From JBBSJZ01 sp041751935 (GTDB taxonomy: Bacteria > Planctomycetota > Planctomycetia > Pirellulales > Pirellulaceae): 64,000 nucleotides of DNA. The stretch is taken from positions 55,343 to 119,342 of the forward strand of contig JBGSIA010000113.1 in the NCBI GenBank assembly GCA_041751935.1, given 5' to 3'. The first letter of the stretch is position 1; each line of letters begins with the position of its first letter. Shown one piece after another: positions 33,145-42,748 of the stretch. The notes beneath the pieces were generated by a model. The model worked only from the letters and a program-made list of their open reading frames with translations, had not been told where the DNA came from and searched no databases. The position numbers and the translations under genes are program-made.

Positions 33145-35996
33145 TCCAGTACAACCAACAAGTCAAGGATTTGGTGACCGGACAACGGAACCTTGACTGT
33201 GTCGGCATCAAAAGACAAACCAAGCTTTTTGTTCGCCGTCGTTGTCTCGTCGGTGTCATCCTGATTCCAGATTTGATCGCTTTCACCAGTTGCTTTATGC
33301 ATATTGCCGTCTTCCGGTAGAAGCGTTGTCACCCAACGTAGGTTGCGGCAAAACCGAATCGTCGTGGTACCGCCGGTTGATCGAGTCCGCACCAGTCTCA
33401 CGCGGGCAGCCAACCGACCATCGTTCCTAAGTCTTGTCGCAACGTCGATTAATGATGTGTCTTTGGGGGCTACGTGCAGCAACCATCCGCGTGGACTGAT
33501 CTTGGAATCGGATTCAATGGGCAGCACGACAGGTGGCGCGATCACGGATTTAGCGATTTCCAGAGGTTGGCTGACGTCAAAACCGTACTGCAGCGAAAAA
33601 CGATGCACCGACTCGCCCGCCACCATTACCAACGTATCGATGAATCGATCCTGGACGCGTCGATGGAACGCCAAACCGCTGGAAGCGATCAACGTTTGAC
33701 GTTCGGCTTCTTCGATCACCAGCCCTAAGGGAGCAACGATGCGGCGACTGCTTGTGCGGTGAAGTTTGTCACGCAAGATCGCTCGCGTTGTGCCAGTATC
33801 TTCTGAAAAAGCCACACGCGTAGCGATGTAGTTTTTCCATGGGTCCGGTCCCTGAGGAACGAGCGGCGTGACTTCGCCATCAACACGGATCAACCGACCT
33901 CCACGCGCGAGCGCATAGGTGAGCGTAAAATTGGCGAGCGGTGTTCCATCCAAACTGATGATTGCACCGGAGGATTGAATGATGCCGACCGATGGCGTGC
34001 ATTGCGAGACGAAAACCTTGTCACAGCGGATCGATGTTTCTTGGTCTCCGCAAACCAGTCGCATCGACAAACGATTGCCGCGAGTAGAGCCGCTGTAGAC
34101 GCCTTGAATACCACCGGATTTCACATCAATCGTCGCTTCCATGAACTCGTTTTGCAACAGCATGCCGTCAGCGATGCGTTTGGATTTGCCGCGAAAAACC
34201 GATTGAAGCCAACCGGTCGCTTTTGCTCCTGAGGATTGATCGCCAACATTCAACTTCGCGTTCGCCATACTGGCTGCGGTGCGGGCAATCGCAAAACCAC
34301 AGGCTGGAATGTCCAGCGAAACAACGTCTCGCCCCTTTTCAATTGCGTGAGAAAATACGTGTTCGTCGGCATACGCCGTGGATCGGAGTGATACCACGTG
34401 CCGCTGTGCTGCTGACCAGGGATTCAGGACGAGCACTGCGGATGACGGTGTTTCGCGAGAACCATTGCTGGTTGTGCAAACACCGAGGTGCTTCGCCAAG
34501 TCACTCACTGTCGCGTCGACGGGAATAGGCTTTCCCGATGCAATCGACAGCACCCCCCGCAGAACTTGGTCGCGGTGAGCGAGGATCGAAGATTGGGTCC
34601 CAGCGACAACTCGTGACAGCGGATCGGTCTGTTGTGCGGCAATTCGTGCCGTCAAGCGATCGGCGGCTTCGGAACACTGAGCTTTACCGCTGCTGTGGTG
34701 ATAGGGATGCTCGCCTTCAGTAAAGTATGCATCGAGCATCCAGAATTTGCCCAGCGCCAGACTCCAAGACGCGATTCGCCGCAGGTCAAGATAACTGTCG
34801 CACGATTCGCCAGGCCAATGTGCAAGTAGCCCCGTCGCGATCTCTCCCGAATCAATCATCTCGCCAAGCCGCGGCGCCAGGGCCAGGAAGGCGGCGTCAT
34901 TGTTCGCGTCGATCGGTCGTGCCGTGAGTGCTTCGAGTTCCGCGCCGGCCTCGCGGCGAATGACTTTTGACTCGTCACCAAAACCGCTGCCTCCGGTGAA
35001 ATCGATGGGGATCATGCCACGGTAACCCAGACTGACAAGCACCCGCGTCAGGTCCGACGGCGTTGAACCAGACAGCCGTCCATAAACCATCGGGCGGATA
35101 CCCAAAGCAGACGCTGCGTTCTGAGCCGACAACAACGACTGTTCGCAGTCGCGAAACGAGAGCGTGTCGAAACAAACCTCCGCTGGCGGACCACCGGTGG
35201 CGAAACCCAATTGTTTAGCACGCACCGCTTCGAGCAGTGGCGAGGACGTTTCTTGCTGCGACAGGAACGCGAGTACTTCCGCGTCCATCAGCACATTACG
35301 TGGTGTCGGCAGGACGCCGACCGAATGCGAAGCCGTTTCGCTTGTTGGGGGCAATTCCAGATTGGCAACGGTTCCAGGGGTTAACAGCGTCAAATCCACA
35401 AGCGATGGATCGGTAGAAAAGTAATGGTCTCGTTCTTCGGCAAGTGCATCGAAAGCCTCGTGCAGCGAGTCGATTGCCAGCTCGGCGTCCTGGGCAAGGA
35501 ACGCGTTAGCTGCAGCCACGATTCGTTTTTGAACGTAAATTTCGTCCAGGTTACTCGTGTAACGCAGCCGTCGGGTCATGATTTGGACTTGCAGAAACAG
35601 GTAGCCGAACGCGAAAAAATCCTCGATACCCAGCGTCCTTCCGTCCTTCACCAGCGGCGGGAGCGGGTCCAGGTCCAAGCTCGCGAGCATTTCGCTGCGA
35701 TTGTTTCCGGAGAGCCAAACGCAGCCATCGATTCCGTGGCATTTCAGTTCGAATCCTTCCGGCAAGCGAGGACGACTGAGAGTTGGAACGGCAAACAGGC
35801 GACCCGTTTGCGGCTCCGGAGGCGAATCGGCGCGGTACCAGGTCGGGTTTTGCCCAGTTGCGGCAACAAGGGAGGGGTGCCACAAGACCGTCCACGCAGC
35901 GAGTAATTCGCGGGCGTCACTGGCTGAAGCGTCGCTGGGGAAGTCCTCCAAGGTCGAGGAAGGAATCAAAACAAGGCACTCATTGAAGCTAGACAT
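33141..35996 (-). CDS. GH38/57-like (alpha-mannosidase-like) protein
   Basis: The 951-residue soluble protein has no signal peptide. Its overall layout recalls family 38 alpha-mannosidases: an N-terminal alpha/beta part, a middle part with HWPGESCDSYLDLRRIASW, and a C-terminal beta-rich half beginning with the typical NEFMEATIDVKSGGIQGVY segment. The usual catalytic Asp of GH38 could not be placed, so it may be a non-catalytic relative or act on an unusual glycan. It leads the kinase by a 4-bp overlap, an unusual pairing. Assignment rests on remote similarity seen by eye. Confidence 0.55.
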   Translation of the reverse strand: MSSFNECLVLIPSSTLEDFPSDASASDARELLAAWTVLWHPSLVAATGQNPTWYRADSPPEPQTGRLFAVPTLSRPRLPEGFELKCHGIDGCVWLSGNNRSEMLASLDLDPLPPLVKDGRTLGIEDFFAFGYLFLQVQIMTRRLRYTSNLDEIYVQKRIVAAANAFLAQDAELAIDSLHEAFDALAEERDHYFSTDPSLVDLTLLTPGTVANLELPPTSETASHSVGVLPTPRNVLMDAEVLAFLSQQETSSPLLEAVRAKQLGFATGGPPAEVCFDTLSFRDCEQSLLSAQNAASALGIRPMVYGRLSGSTPSDLTRVLVSLGYRGMIPIDFTGGSGFGDESKVIRREAGAELEALTARPIDANNDAAFLALAPRLGEMIDSGEIATGLLAHWPGESCDSYLDLRRIASWSLALGKFWMLDAYFTEGEHPYHHSSGKAQCSEAADRLTARIAAQQTDPLSRVVAGTQSSILAHRDQVLRGVLSIASGKPIPVDATVSDLAKHLGVCTTSNGSRETPSSAVLVLNPWSAAQRHVVSLRSTAYADEHVFSHAIEKGRDVVSLDIPACGFAIARTAASMANAKLNVGDQSSGAKATGWLQSVFRGKSKRIADGMLLQNEFMEATIDVKSGGIQGVYSGSTRGNRLSMRLVCGDQETSIRCDKVFVSQCTPSVGIIQSSGAIISLDGTPLANFTLTYALARGGRLIRVDGEVTPLVPQGPDPWKNYIATRVAFSEDTGTTRAILRDKLHRTSSRRIVAPLGLVIEEAERQTLIASSGLAFHRRVQDRFIDTLVMVAGESVHRFSLQYGFDVSQPLEIAKSVIAPPVVLPIESDSKISPRGWLLHVAPKDTSLIDVATRLRNDGRLAARVRLVRTRSTGGTTTIRFCRNLRWVTTLLPEDGNMHKATGESDQIWNQDDTDETTTANKKLGLSFDADTVKVPLSGHQILDLLVVLE

Positions 35997-36051
35997 AAAT
36001 AAATTAAAAGTTTGACTTGGTGCCGGGCCGTGCGATACATTGGAAAATAAC

Positions 36052-36074
36052 TGCGGTCATACTCATCGACCGCA
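36052..36074. promoter_or_regulatory. Operator-like dyad in the 479-bp divergent region
   Basis: TGCGGTC (36052-36058) and GACCGCA (36068-36074) are perfect inverted arms separated by 9 nt, a half-site spacing fit for a dimeric regulator. It lies 56 bp upstream of the mannosidase-like gene and 400 bp upstream of the PilM gene. The rest of 35997-36475 shows no supported gene; short frames there lack family character. Confidence 0.4.
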
Positions 36075-36475
36075 CCTATTCACGAGCTTATCCGTAATCA
36101 TCATTAAGTGTGTGGCTGTCAAGCGTGGTTGTCGACCGCTGCGGGACAAATCGAGGAAACCCCTCAAAAATGGGAATCGGCCGAAGTTGGCAACGTTGCG
36201 TTTGCAGGACCGTTACAGTTTTGCCAGCCAAGGGGCTTGTTGGCCAACCCATGGGCTTGCCGTTCAGATTGGTTTACCAGTCGAATGGTTTTGCCCCCTA
36301 GTTTGCGTTTTTCAGTCGATACAATCGCTACGGGCCGTTACAATCGCCTCAATCCCTACTCACTTGCGGAATTTCGACCGATCGAGTGTCGTCGATCTTC
36401 GCCGCTAGTGTAGTTTGTGGACTGGCACAACCAGTTATCAGCCAAGCTCTTTAGGACAACAAAAGAAGAATCACG

Positions 36476-38659
36476 ATGGCGAGCAGTGCGAGTGTATGGG
36501 GAGTCGAGATCGGCCAGTCGGCGCTAAAGGCGCTGCGATGTTCGCTGGTCGATGGTCAAGTCGTTGCCAGCGCCTTTGACTTTGTCGAATACCCGAAGAT
36601 TCTCAGCCAACCGGACTCTGATCCGGAAACGATGATCGCGGAAGCTTTGGCACAATTGCTCGAGCGAAACGACTCGTTCAACGAAAAGGTGTGTATCAGT
36701 ATCCCGGGCCAGAGCGGGTTGGCAAAATTTTTCAAGCCGCCGCCAGTCGAAGTCAAGAAAGTTGGCGATATCGTTCGCTACGAGGCTCGGCAACAAATCC
36801 CGTTTGATCTAGCGGATGTCGTTTGGGACTACCAGATGATGCCCGGCAGTATGATTGAGGAAGGGTACGCGCTGGAAAGCGAAGTCGGCTTGTTTGCGAT
36901 GAAACGGGAGCAGGCGTATCGGCAACTTGCACCGTTCGATAAGGCCAACATCGAAGTCGACATTGTTCAAATGGCGCCGTTGGCTCTTTACAACATGGTC
37001 GCTTACGACCGCATGCATGAGCGGATCGAAGCCGACATCTTTGATCCTTCCAGTCCGCCACCGTCGACGGTAGTGCTGTCGATCGGTACCGATTCCAGCG
37101 ACCTGATTATCACGAATGGATTCCGCATTTGGCAGCGTAGTATGCCGATTGGTGGTAACCACTTCACGCGACAATTGACCAAGGATTTGAAGCTGACGTT
37201 CGCCAAGGCGGAACACCTCAAACGCAATGCTCGTGATGCGGCGGACCCCAAGCTGGTCTTCCAAACGATGCGACCGGTGTTTAATGATTTGGTGACTGAG
37301 ATCCAACGCTCGATCGGCTTCTTCCGATCGCTGGACAAAAAAGCACAAATTAGTGACATGCTGATTACCGGCAACACGGTCAAAATGCCCGGTTTGTCGG
37401 CTTATATCAGCAAGAATCTTGGTTTTGATGTTCACGTGGTCGATCACTTCAATCGTCTCAGCGGCGACGATGTGATGTCGATTCCGACATTCAAGGATAA
37501 CATCCCGACGTTTGCGGTTTGCTACGGATTGTGCTTGCAGGGGCTCGGCGTCAGCCAAGTGCATGCGAGTTTGGTGCCGCAAGAAATCAGAACGGCTCGA
37601 ATGATTCGCGCCAAGAAACCGTGGGCCTTGGCCGGTATCGCGGCATTGCTTATCGGTATGGCTGGGCACTACCACTTTACCCAGCGGTCTTGGGCACAGA
37701 CACATCCAGATCTGTGGAAGGGTTCCGCAGCGGCTGTTGCTGATATGAATACTTACAGCCAATCTCAATCAAGCGAAGATTCGGAACTCGCTGCCAAACT
37801 GGTGTATCTGAATAAACTTGGCGAGGAGGTCTCCGGTAATGCTGAGAGTCGCCTATTGTGGCTGGAGGTTACGCAAGCAATCAACGCCATGATCCCGCGA
37901 ACCGATTGGCCTGAGGGCAAAATTCCCAGCCCCAAGCAAGTTCCCATGGAAGATCGCATTGATATCCACATCACGGAACTGGAGAGCAAACACTATCCGG
38001 ATTTAACGACTTGGTGGACTCCAATCGTAGCCCAGCGGTACCGCGAAGAGATGCGGAACTGGACTCGCATCACGAAGCTCACGTTGGCCGAAGATCCGGC
38101 TTTGGCGACCGGGCCGACTGGGCCGGGATGGGTGTTTCAAATGAAGGGGTATCACTATTACAACAGTGTTTCGCCGGATCGAATGGGTACCGAAGGTAGT
38201 AATCACATTCGTAAATATTTAACGACAAATTTCCTGCGAAAACAAATCACGTTGCCGGATGAAGATGGCAATCCGATTCGTTACACGCCAGCCGAAATGG
38301 GGCTCGCTTATCCTTTGCTTTTAGACGAGCGGAAGCCAACATTAACGGTGATACCGAATCCGGATTACGACGTCGAAGCGAATATGGCACTGTTGACCGA
38401 GGGCGCGATGCCCGAGAGATTGGACGCCGCCAAACCAGCCTCCGGGGCAACAAATGCCGACGGTGCCAAATCACTGGAAAAGCCAACGCTGGAAGTTCGA
38501 AGACTCGATTTTGTGTACCAGATTGTTTGGCAGGAGAAAGTATTGAGCGAACGGATTGCGGCGAAAAAGGCTGCTGAAGAAGCGGCAGCGAATCCGGCAC
38601 CGGAAACGCCGCCGGAACCGCCCCCGCCAGCTGACGACTCTGTGGCCGCCAACCCATAA
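36476..38659 (+). CDS. PilM-type actin-like ATPase fused to transmembrane/periplasmic part
   Basis: Residues 1-370 match PilM of type IV pilus assembly: an N-terminal phosphate-1-like VWGVEIGQSALKAL, the interdomain KVCISIPGQS, the VVLSIGTDSSDLII strand, and ITGNTVKMPGLSAYI. PilM binds ATP on the cytoplasmic side and recruits PilN. Here a transmembrane helix at about 382-398 is fused in the same chain, followed by ~330 residues outside and an Ala/Pro-rich acidic end. So it looks like PilM plus a PilN-like part. Two single-pass genes follow at 95 and 116 bp. No pilin, PilB or PilQ is nearby. Confidence 0.85.
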   Translation: MASSASVWGVEIGQSALKALRCSLVDGQVVASAFDFVEYPKILSQPDSDPETMIAEALAQLLERNDSFNEKVCISIPGQSGLAKFFKPPPVEVKKVGDIVRYEARQQIPFDLADVVWDYQMMPGSMIEEGYALESEVGLFAMKREQAYRQLAPFDKANIEVDIVQMAPLALYNMVAYDRMHERIEADIFDPSSPPPSTVVLSIGTDSSDLIITNGFRIWQRSMPIGGNHFTRQLTKDLKLTFAKAEHLKRNARDAADPKLVFQTMRPVFNDLVTEIQRSIGFFRSLDKKAQISDMLITGNTVKMPGLSAYISKNLGFDVHVVDHFNRLSGDDVMSIPTFKDNIPTFAVCYGLCLQGLGVSQVHASLVPQEIRTARMIRAKKPWALAGIAALLIGMAGHYHFTQRSWAQTHPDLWKGSAAAVADMNTYSQSQSSEDSELAAKLVYLNKLGEEVSGNAESRLLWLEVTQAINAMIPRTDWPEGKIPSPKQVPMEDRIDIHITELESKHYPDLTTWWTPIVAQRYREEMRNWTRITKLTLAEDPALATGPTGPGWVFQMKGYHYYNSVSPDRMGTEGSNHIRKYLTTNFLRKQITLPDEDGNPIRYTPAEMGLAYPLLLDERKPTLTVIPNPDYDVEANMALLTEGAMPERLDAAKPASGATNADGAKSLEKPTLEVRRLDFVYQIVWQEKVLSERIAAKKAAEEAAANPAPETPPEPPPPADDSVAANP

Positions 38660-38754
38660 ATTGGCACTTGTTAAAATACCGATGCTGAAGTGATGGACTT
38701 CAGCGTTGTTCACCAACCGACGACCTGATCGCACCTGTATCCCACTGAAAAATC

Positions 38755-40530
38755 ATGGACCAAGTCAAACAGTACCTCGCAGTCGCGCTGCGTTACGGCT
38801 TTTGGATCGGAGCCACAGTCGTGCTGCTCGGATCGCTAGGCATTTGGTTCATGACGACCAGCCGGCTGACAAAGGAAGCCGACGCCCAGACTGGTAAGAT
38901 TGAAGCGGATATCTCCCAAGTTGCCGCCGTTCGCGGCAAATTGCCTTCGCACCCAAATCCGACTTCGCATACGGAAATGTTAAAGAAGATTGAGAGCAGG
39001 GAAGCTGAGGTGCTGCAGGCTTGGTCAACGGTTTTTGACCGTCAACGTGGAATCCTGACTTGGCCAGAGACCGAATTGCAACCTGAATTGATTGCCGAAT
39101 TCAAAGACAAGATTCCAATCGAGCAGTTTTACGTTCATCCCGTCGCCGAAGCCGACGAGATCGAAACGACGCTGCGCAACAACTATGCTTATTATATCGG
39201 CAACGCGTTACCGGCAATCGCCGCGATCGGCAATACCGAATGGACCGCTGTCTTTGATTCGTCGACTCGTGGTGCCGCGGGGATGGAAGGCTATGGCATG
39301 GACATGGGAATGGAAGGGTACGGAATGCCGGGGCCAATGATGGGACCGCAAGACGAAGGACCGCTAGTGAAGTGGTCCCGCAGTAGTCAAGAAGCGGTTC
39401 TTGATGACCTGTTTCCTTGGCGAGGTAGCCGTCCGACGACTTTGCAAATTTACTATTCGCAAGAGAATATGTGGATCTTGAAGTCGATGCTGAGCATCAT
39501 TGCCAGTGTCAATGGTGATGCTCGGCAACGGTTCCAGGCCAAGATTCGTGAAATCGATAAGCTTGCTATTGGACGTTCTGTGAAGTTCGGGGCGGGAAAT
39601 ATTTCCCAGCCTGGAAGTGGCATGGGCGGCGGTATGGATGGTATGGGCATGGGTATGGATGGCATGGGCATGGAAGACATGTATGCCGGAGGCATGGACA
39701 GCGGTATGGATACCGGTATGGCCGATATGTACGCTGGCGGCACGGGTGGTGTGGCCGACGTTGATCCGGCGGATAATCGATACGTCGATACCTTGAACCA
39801 GCCGATTACGGGTGCCGCACTTCGTGGTGCTTTGTCGAGCAATTCGCCAACGGATGCAAACTTGGCGGTAGCCAAACGCGTTCCGGTAATGATGAGACTG
39901 AAAATGGACCAGCGTGCGGTACCACTACTCATCGCTCAATGTGGAAATGCTCCGCTCATGATTGATGTTCAGCAAGTCCGCGTCTTGCCCAAAGGAAGCA
40001 CTGGAGCAACCGAAATGGGAATGGAAAGTGGTTATGGAAGCGACATGGGCATGGGCATGGGCATGGGAGCCGATATGGGGGGCATGGGGAGTGGTTACGG
40101 AGCAGGCATGGCAGCAGTTACTGAGCCAAGGGATGAGTTCCCCTTGGACATGACGGTCGAGGTTTATGGTCTGATGTATTTCTATAATCCGCCTCAGGAA
40201 GAAAAACTGGGTGTCGAGCAGATAACAGCAGATACCGTGATCGATGGCGAGTCCATGCGTGAAGGTGCTGACGCTGAGGAAGCTGTTGTTGTGCCACAAG
40301 TCATTGAGGCGCCGGCTGACGAAGCATTGCCCGCACCGAACGTTGATTCCGCGACAGGCACAGCACCCGCTGCGGATGCAAACGTCGCCCCAGGGACTGA
40401 TCCTGCTGTAGGCGTTCCACCAGCAGCCGCAACGCCGCCAGCGGCACCTCCACCTGCCACACCGCCGCCTGCGGGGCCACCTACGGCGGCTATCGCTCCC
40501 GCAGTGGGATCGCCAGTACTCGCCAACTAA
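38755..40530 (+). CDS. PilO-like single-pass membrane protein with Met/Gly-rich linkers
   Basis: The 591-residue protein has a short cytoplasmic end, a transmembrane helix at about 14-33, and a helical segment (about 35-90), the topology of PilO. Ordered blocks are separated by three Met/Gly-rich stretches at about 176-197, 289-327 and 421-452, built of GM, MGMG and GMEDMY units. The last 90 residues are Ala/Pro-rich. No enzymatic motif is present. Position right after the PilM gene suggests a structural role in the same inner-membrane complex; the PilO assignment is by topology and context only. Confidence 0.6.
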   Translation: MDQVKQYLAVALRYGFWIGATVVLLGSLGIWFMTTSRLTKEADAQTGKIEADISQVAAVRGKLPSHPNPTSHTEMLKKIESREAEVLQAWSTVFDRQRGILTWPETELQPELIAEFKDKIPIEQFYVHPVAEADEIETTLRNNYAYYIGNALPAIAAIGNTEWTAVFDSSTRGAAGMEGYGMDMGMEGYGMPGPMMGPQDEGPLVKWSRSSQEAVLDDLFPWRGSRPTTLQIYYSQENMWILKSMLSIIASVNGDARQRFQAKIREIDKLAIGRSVKFGAGNISQPGSGMGGGMDGMGMGMDGMGMEDMYAGGMDSGMDTGMADMYAGGTGGVADVDPADNRYVDTLNQPITGAALRGALSSNSPTDANLAVAKRVPVMMRLKMDQRAVPLLIAQCGNAPLMIDVQQVRVLPKGSTGATEMGMESGYGSDMGMGMGMGADMGGMGSGYGAGMAAVTEPRDEFPLDMTVEVYGLMYFYNPPQEEKLGVEQITADTVIDGESMREGADAEEAVVVPQVIEAPADEALPAPNVDSATGTAPAADANVAPGTDPAVGVPPAAATPPAAPPPATPPPAGPPTAAIAPAVGSPVLAN

Positions 40531-40646
40531 ATACACGTTCGTTGCTGGCGTGGCGTGGTTGAATTCAGCTCCGCCAAGTCCAGTGACGGCAAAATAACAT
40601 AAGAACACTCACTTTTCGCTCCCGACAGACTGAGGGACAGGTAACG

Positions 40647-42647
40647 ATGGACGCTGACAAAATCAAAAACTTTTTCATCTTTCATATCGAAAAGATGGTG
40701 GTCGTTGTCGTTATCGGATTGTCGGGATTTTTGGTTTACAGCGGATTGGGCAAGCCACTCATTCTAGAGAAAAACCAACCCGAAAAACTGACCGAAGAAG
40801 CGAAGCAGGTCCGTGCATCCATCGACGATGACCACAACCAAATGGTTCTGGAAAATCGTGAACCGCCATTCGATATACTCGCGCGGACCAATCGCAGCAC
40901 GACGGCCGTTGACGAAAGCCCCTACAAGTGGCCTTACATTTGGGAACCCAAAAACATTGACGGCTCGGTTCGAAGACAAGACCCCGTCTTTGTTGCGCCA
41001 CGTGATCTGTATGTCAAAGGGGTCATTGGCACGATTGCGGTGCGCAGCAATAGCGGTGACTATTCGATCAAAAACCTAGAGGCAGCTGATGCTGTCGAAG
41101 TTGTTGAGAAGAAGGTCGTTAAGAAAAAGAAGAAACGCCGAGCTAGCATGGAGGATATGTATGGCGAAATGGAAATGGGCATGGGAATGGATATGGGAAT
41201 GGAAGACATGTACAACCAGGAGATGATGGGTGGCAGTATGGCCGGCCCCACGACGGCCGGTCGAACTCTTGATCCGAAATTCGATTTTGGTGGCTTACGC
41301 CCAACCGCGACAGCAAAAGGCCAGAAGCCGGTCCCAGAAGTTGCTTGGTTCATTGCTGGAACCGCAGTCATGCCTCACAAGGAAATGTTCGAGGCCTTTG
41401 AGTTTGCGCTTAAAGACGCTGATGGGTACCTGCCTACACGCGATATACCGCTCTACTACAATTTGGAACTGCAGCGAGCGGATGTGACTGATCGCGGCGT
41501 TGATACCCTTCAGGATGCGGATTGGGTAAACCGCGGCAATCGTGAGATTTTCACATATCTAGCCAAAGACTATTGGGCAGGCGTTTCTAAGGAGTTGGTT
41601 CCCGGCGAGTATCGTGACCCCGCGTTGACAAGCTACATTCCACCTTTTTTGCTGGACGATTATTCCACCTTTACCTTGCACCCGCTCGTGCCCCTCACGG
41701 TCAAAAAAGAGACGACCGGGGCAGCAGAGGATCTCAGCAACTTGCCCGAGGCCCAAGCAGTCATTCCTGGCGAAGAACGTCCAGAAGCAGTGTTTGCGCT
41801 CCCTGGAGGCGGCAATCCGTACCAAAGTATGCCTGAGTATGGAATGGACCCAATGTTGCAGCAAATGATGCAAGGGATGAGCATGAACTACGGCATGGGC
41901 ATGTCCAATCAGAAGCCGGTCGAGTACAAACTGATTCGATTCTACGATTTCTTCAATGGACGTGACAAAACGACACCTCGACCGGGGCGAAAGTATGTGT
42001 ATCGAATTCGTGTGGGATTGATAGATCCCAACTTTCCTGTCAGCCCCGTAATGCAACCGCGGTCGAGCACGCTCAGCAAAGAAGTCTACGATCGGGTCGC
42101 AGACCTGTTGATCACCGCTGATAAACAACGCGGGGATCGGCTCAAGGGACGGTTGTTCCAGCGGTGGACCGATTGGAGCCAGCTAAGTGAGGCGGTTTCG
42201 CTGCCAAACCCGAGCGAGTTTTTTGTTGGACCAGTCAAAGCACCTGCGGCTAAGCCGATAAAGATTGGTAACCGTGACATTCCTTACTCGCGCGACGACG
42301 CCACCGCAAAGCTGGTCACATCCCAGTTTGACCTGAGTCTCAAAGCACGCATCCCTTTGGTGATGGATATCACCGACGGTACGGTACTCAGCGCCAAAGG
42401 AACGGCAGACTTGGTTGATCCCATTACCTTGGAAATCAAGAAACTACCAGACGCCGAGATCAAGTCGCAAGCAACCGTCGTCGATCTTGAAGGTGGCCAG
42501 CCATTAGAAATCACTGCAGAAGAAAATATGACTGTTCCAGCAATGATTCTATTGTTCGACGACTCAGGCGAATTGATCGTTTCTGACGAAGTATCCGACC
42601 AAGAGTTCTATCGCGTTTATTCGTATGCCGAAGAGAAAGGCGAATAA
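40647..42647 (+). CDS. Single-pass membrane protein with Met-rich linkers, PilM cluster
   Basis: The 666-residue product has a helix at about 16-32 (EKMVVVVVIGLSGFLVYSGL), a basic block KKVVKKKKKRR (about 155-165), then a Met-rich stretch (168-199) with the same EDMY and GMGMDMG words as the preceding protein, and a second one at 397-420. The remaining parts look folded but are not recognised. As third gene of the PilM run it is likely part of the same complex. A hairpin follows 4 bp after the stop. Exact role unknown. Confidence 0.65.
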   Translation: MDADKIKNFFIFHIEKMVVVVVIGLSGFLVYSGLGKPLILEKNQPEKLTEEAKQVRASIDDDHNQMVLENREPPFDILARTNRSTTAVDESPYKWPYIWEPKNIDGSVRRQDPVFVAPRDLYVKGVIGTIAVRSNSGDYSIKNLEAADAVEVVEKKVVKKKKKRRASMEDMYGEMEMGMGMDMGMEDMYNQEMMGGSMAGPTTAGRTLDPKFDFGGLRPTATAKGQKPVPEVAWFIAGTAVMPHKEMFEAFEFALKDADGYLPTRDIPLYYNLELQRADVTDRGVDTLQDADWVNRGNREIFTYLAKDYWAGVSKELVPGEYRDPALTSYIPPFLLDDYSTFTLHPLVPLTVKKETTGAAEDLSNLPEAQAVIPGEERPEAVFALPGGGNPYQSMPEYGMDPMLQQMMQGMSMNYGMGMSNQKPVEYKLIRFYDFFNGRDKTTPRPGRKYVYRIRVGLIDPNFPVSPVMQPRSSTLSKEVYDRVADLLITADKQRGDRLKGRLFQRWTDWSQLSEAVSLPNPSEFFVGPVKAPAAKPIKIGNRDIPYSRDDATAKLVTSQFDLSLKARIPLVMDITDGTVLSAKGTADLVDPITLEIKKLPDAEIKSQATVVDLEGGQPLEITAEENMTVPAMILLFDDSGELIVSDEVSDQEFYRVYSYAEEKGE

Positions 42648-42651
42648 CGTA

Positions 42652-42679
42652 AAAACGGCGGTTAATGGATCGTCGTTTT
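42652..42679 (+). terminator. Hairpin after the PilM gene run
   Basis: AAAACGGCG (42652-42660) and CGTCGTTTT (42671-42679) pair over nine positions with one G-T wobble and a 10-nt loop, 4 bp after the stop at 42647. It resembles a bidirectional terminator between this run and the convergent squalene-cyclase-like gene. Confidence 0.5.
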
Positions 42680-42748
42680 AGTCGGCGAGAGTTACGTGTT
42701 AGCAACTCGGAGACGAACCCTTGACCACACCAGCGGAAATCGCGTTTG

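Noticed and set aside
36040..36413. Small frames in the divergent region before the PilM gene
   Set aside because: Three overlapping frames, no family features, no ribosome sites; likely random.
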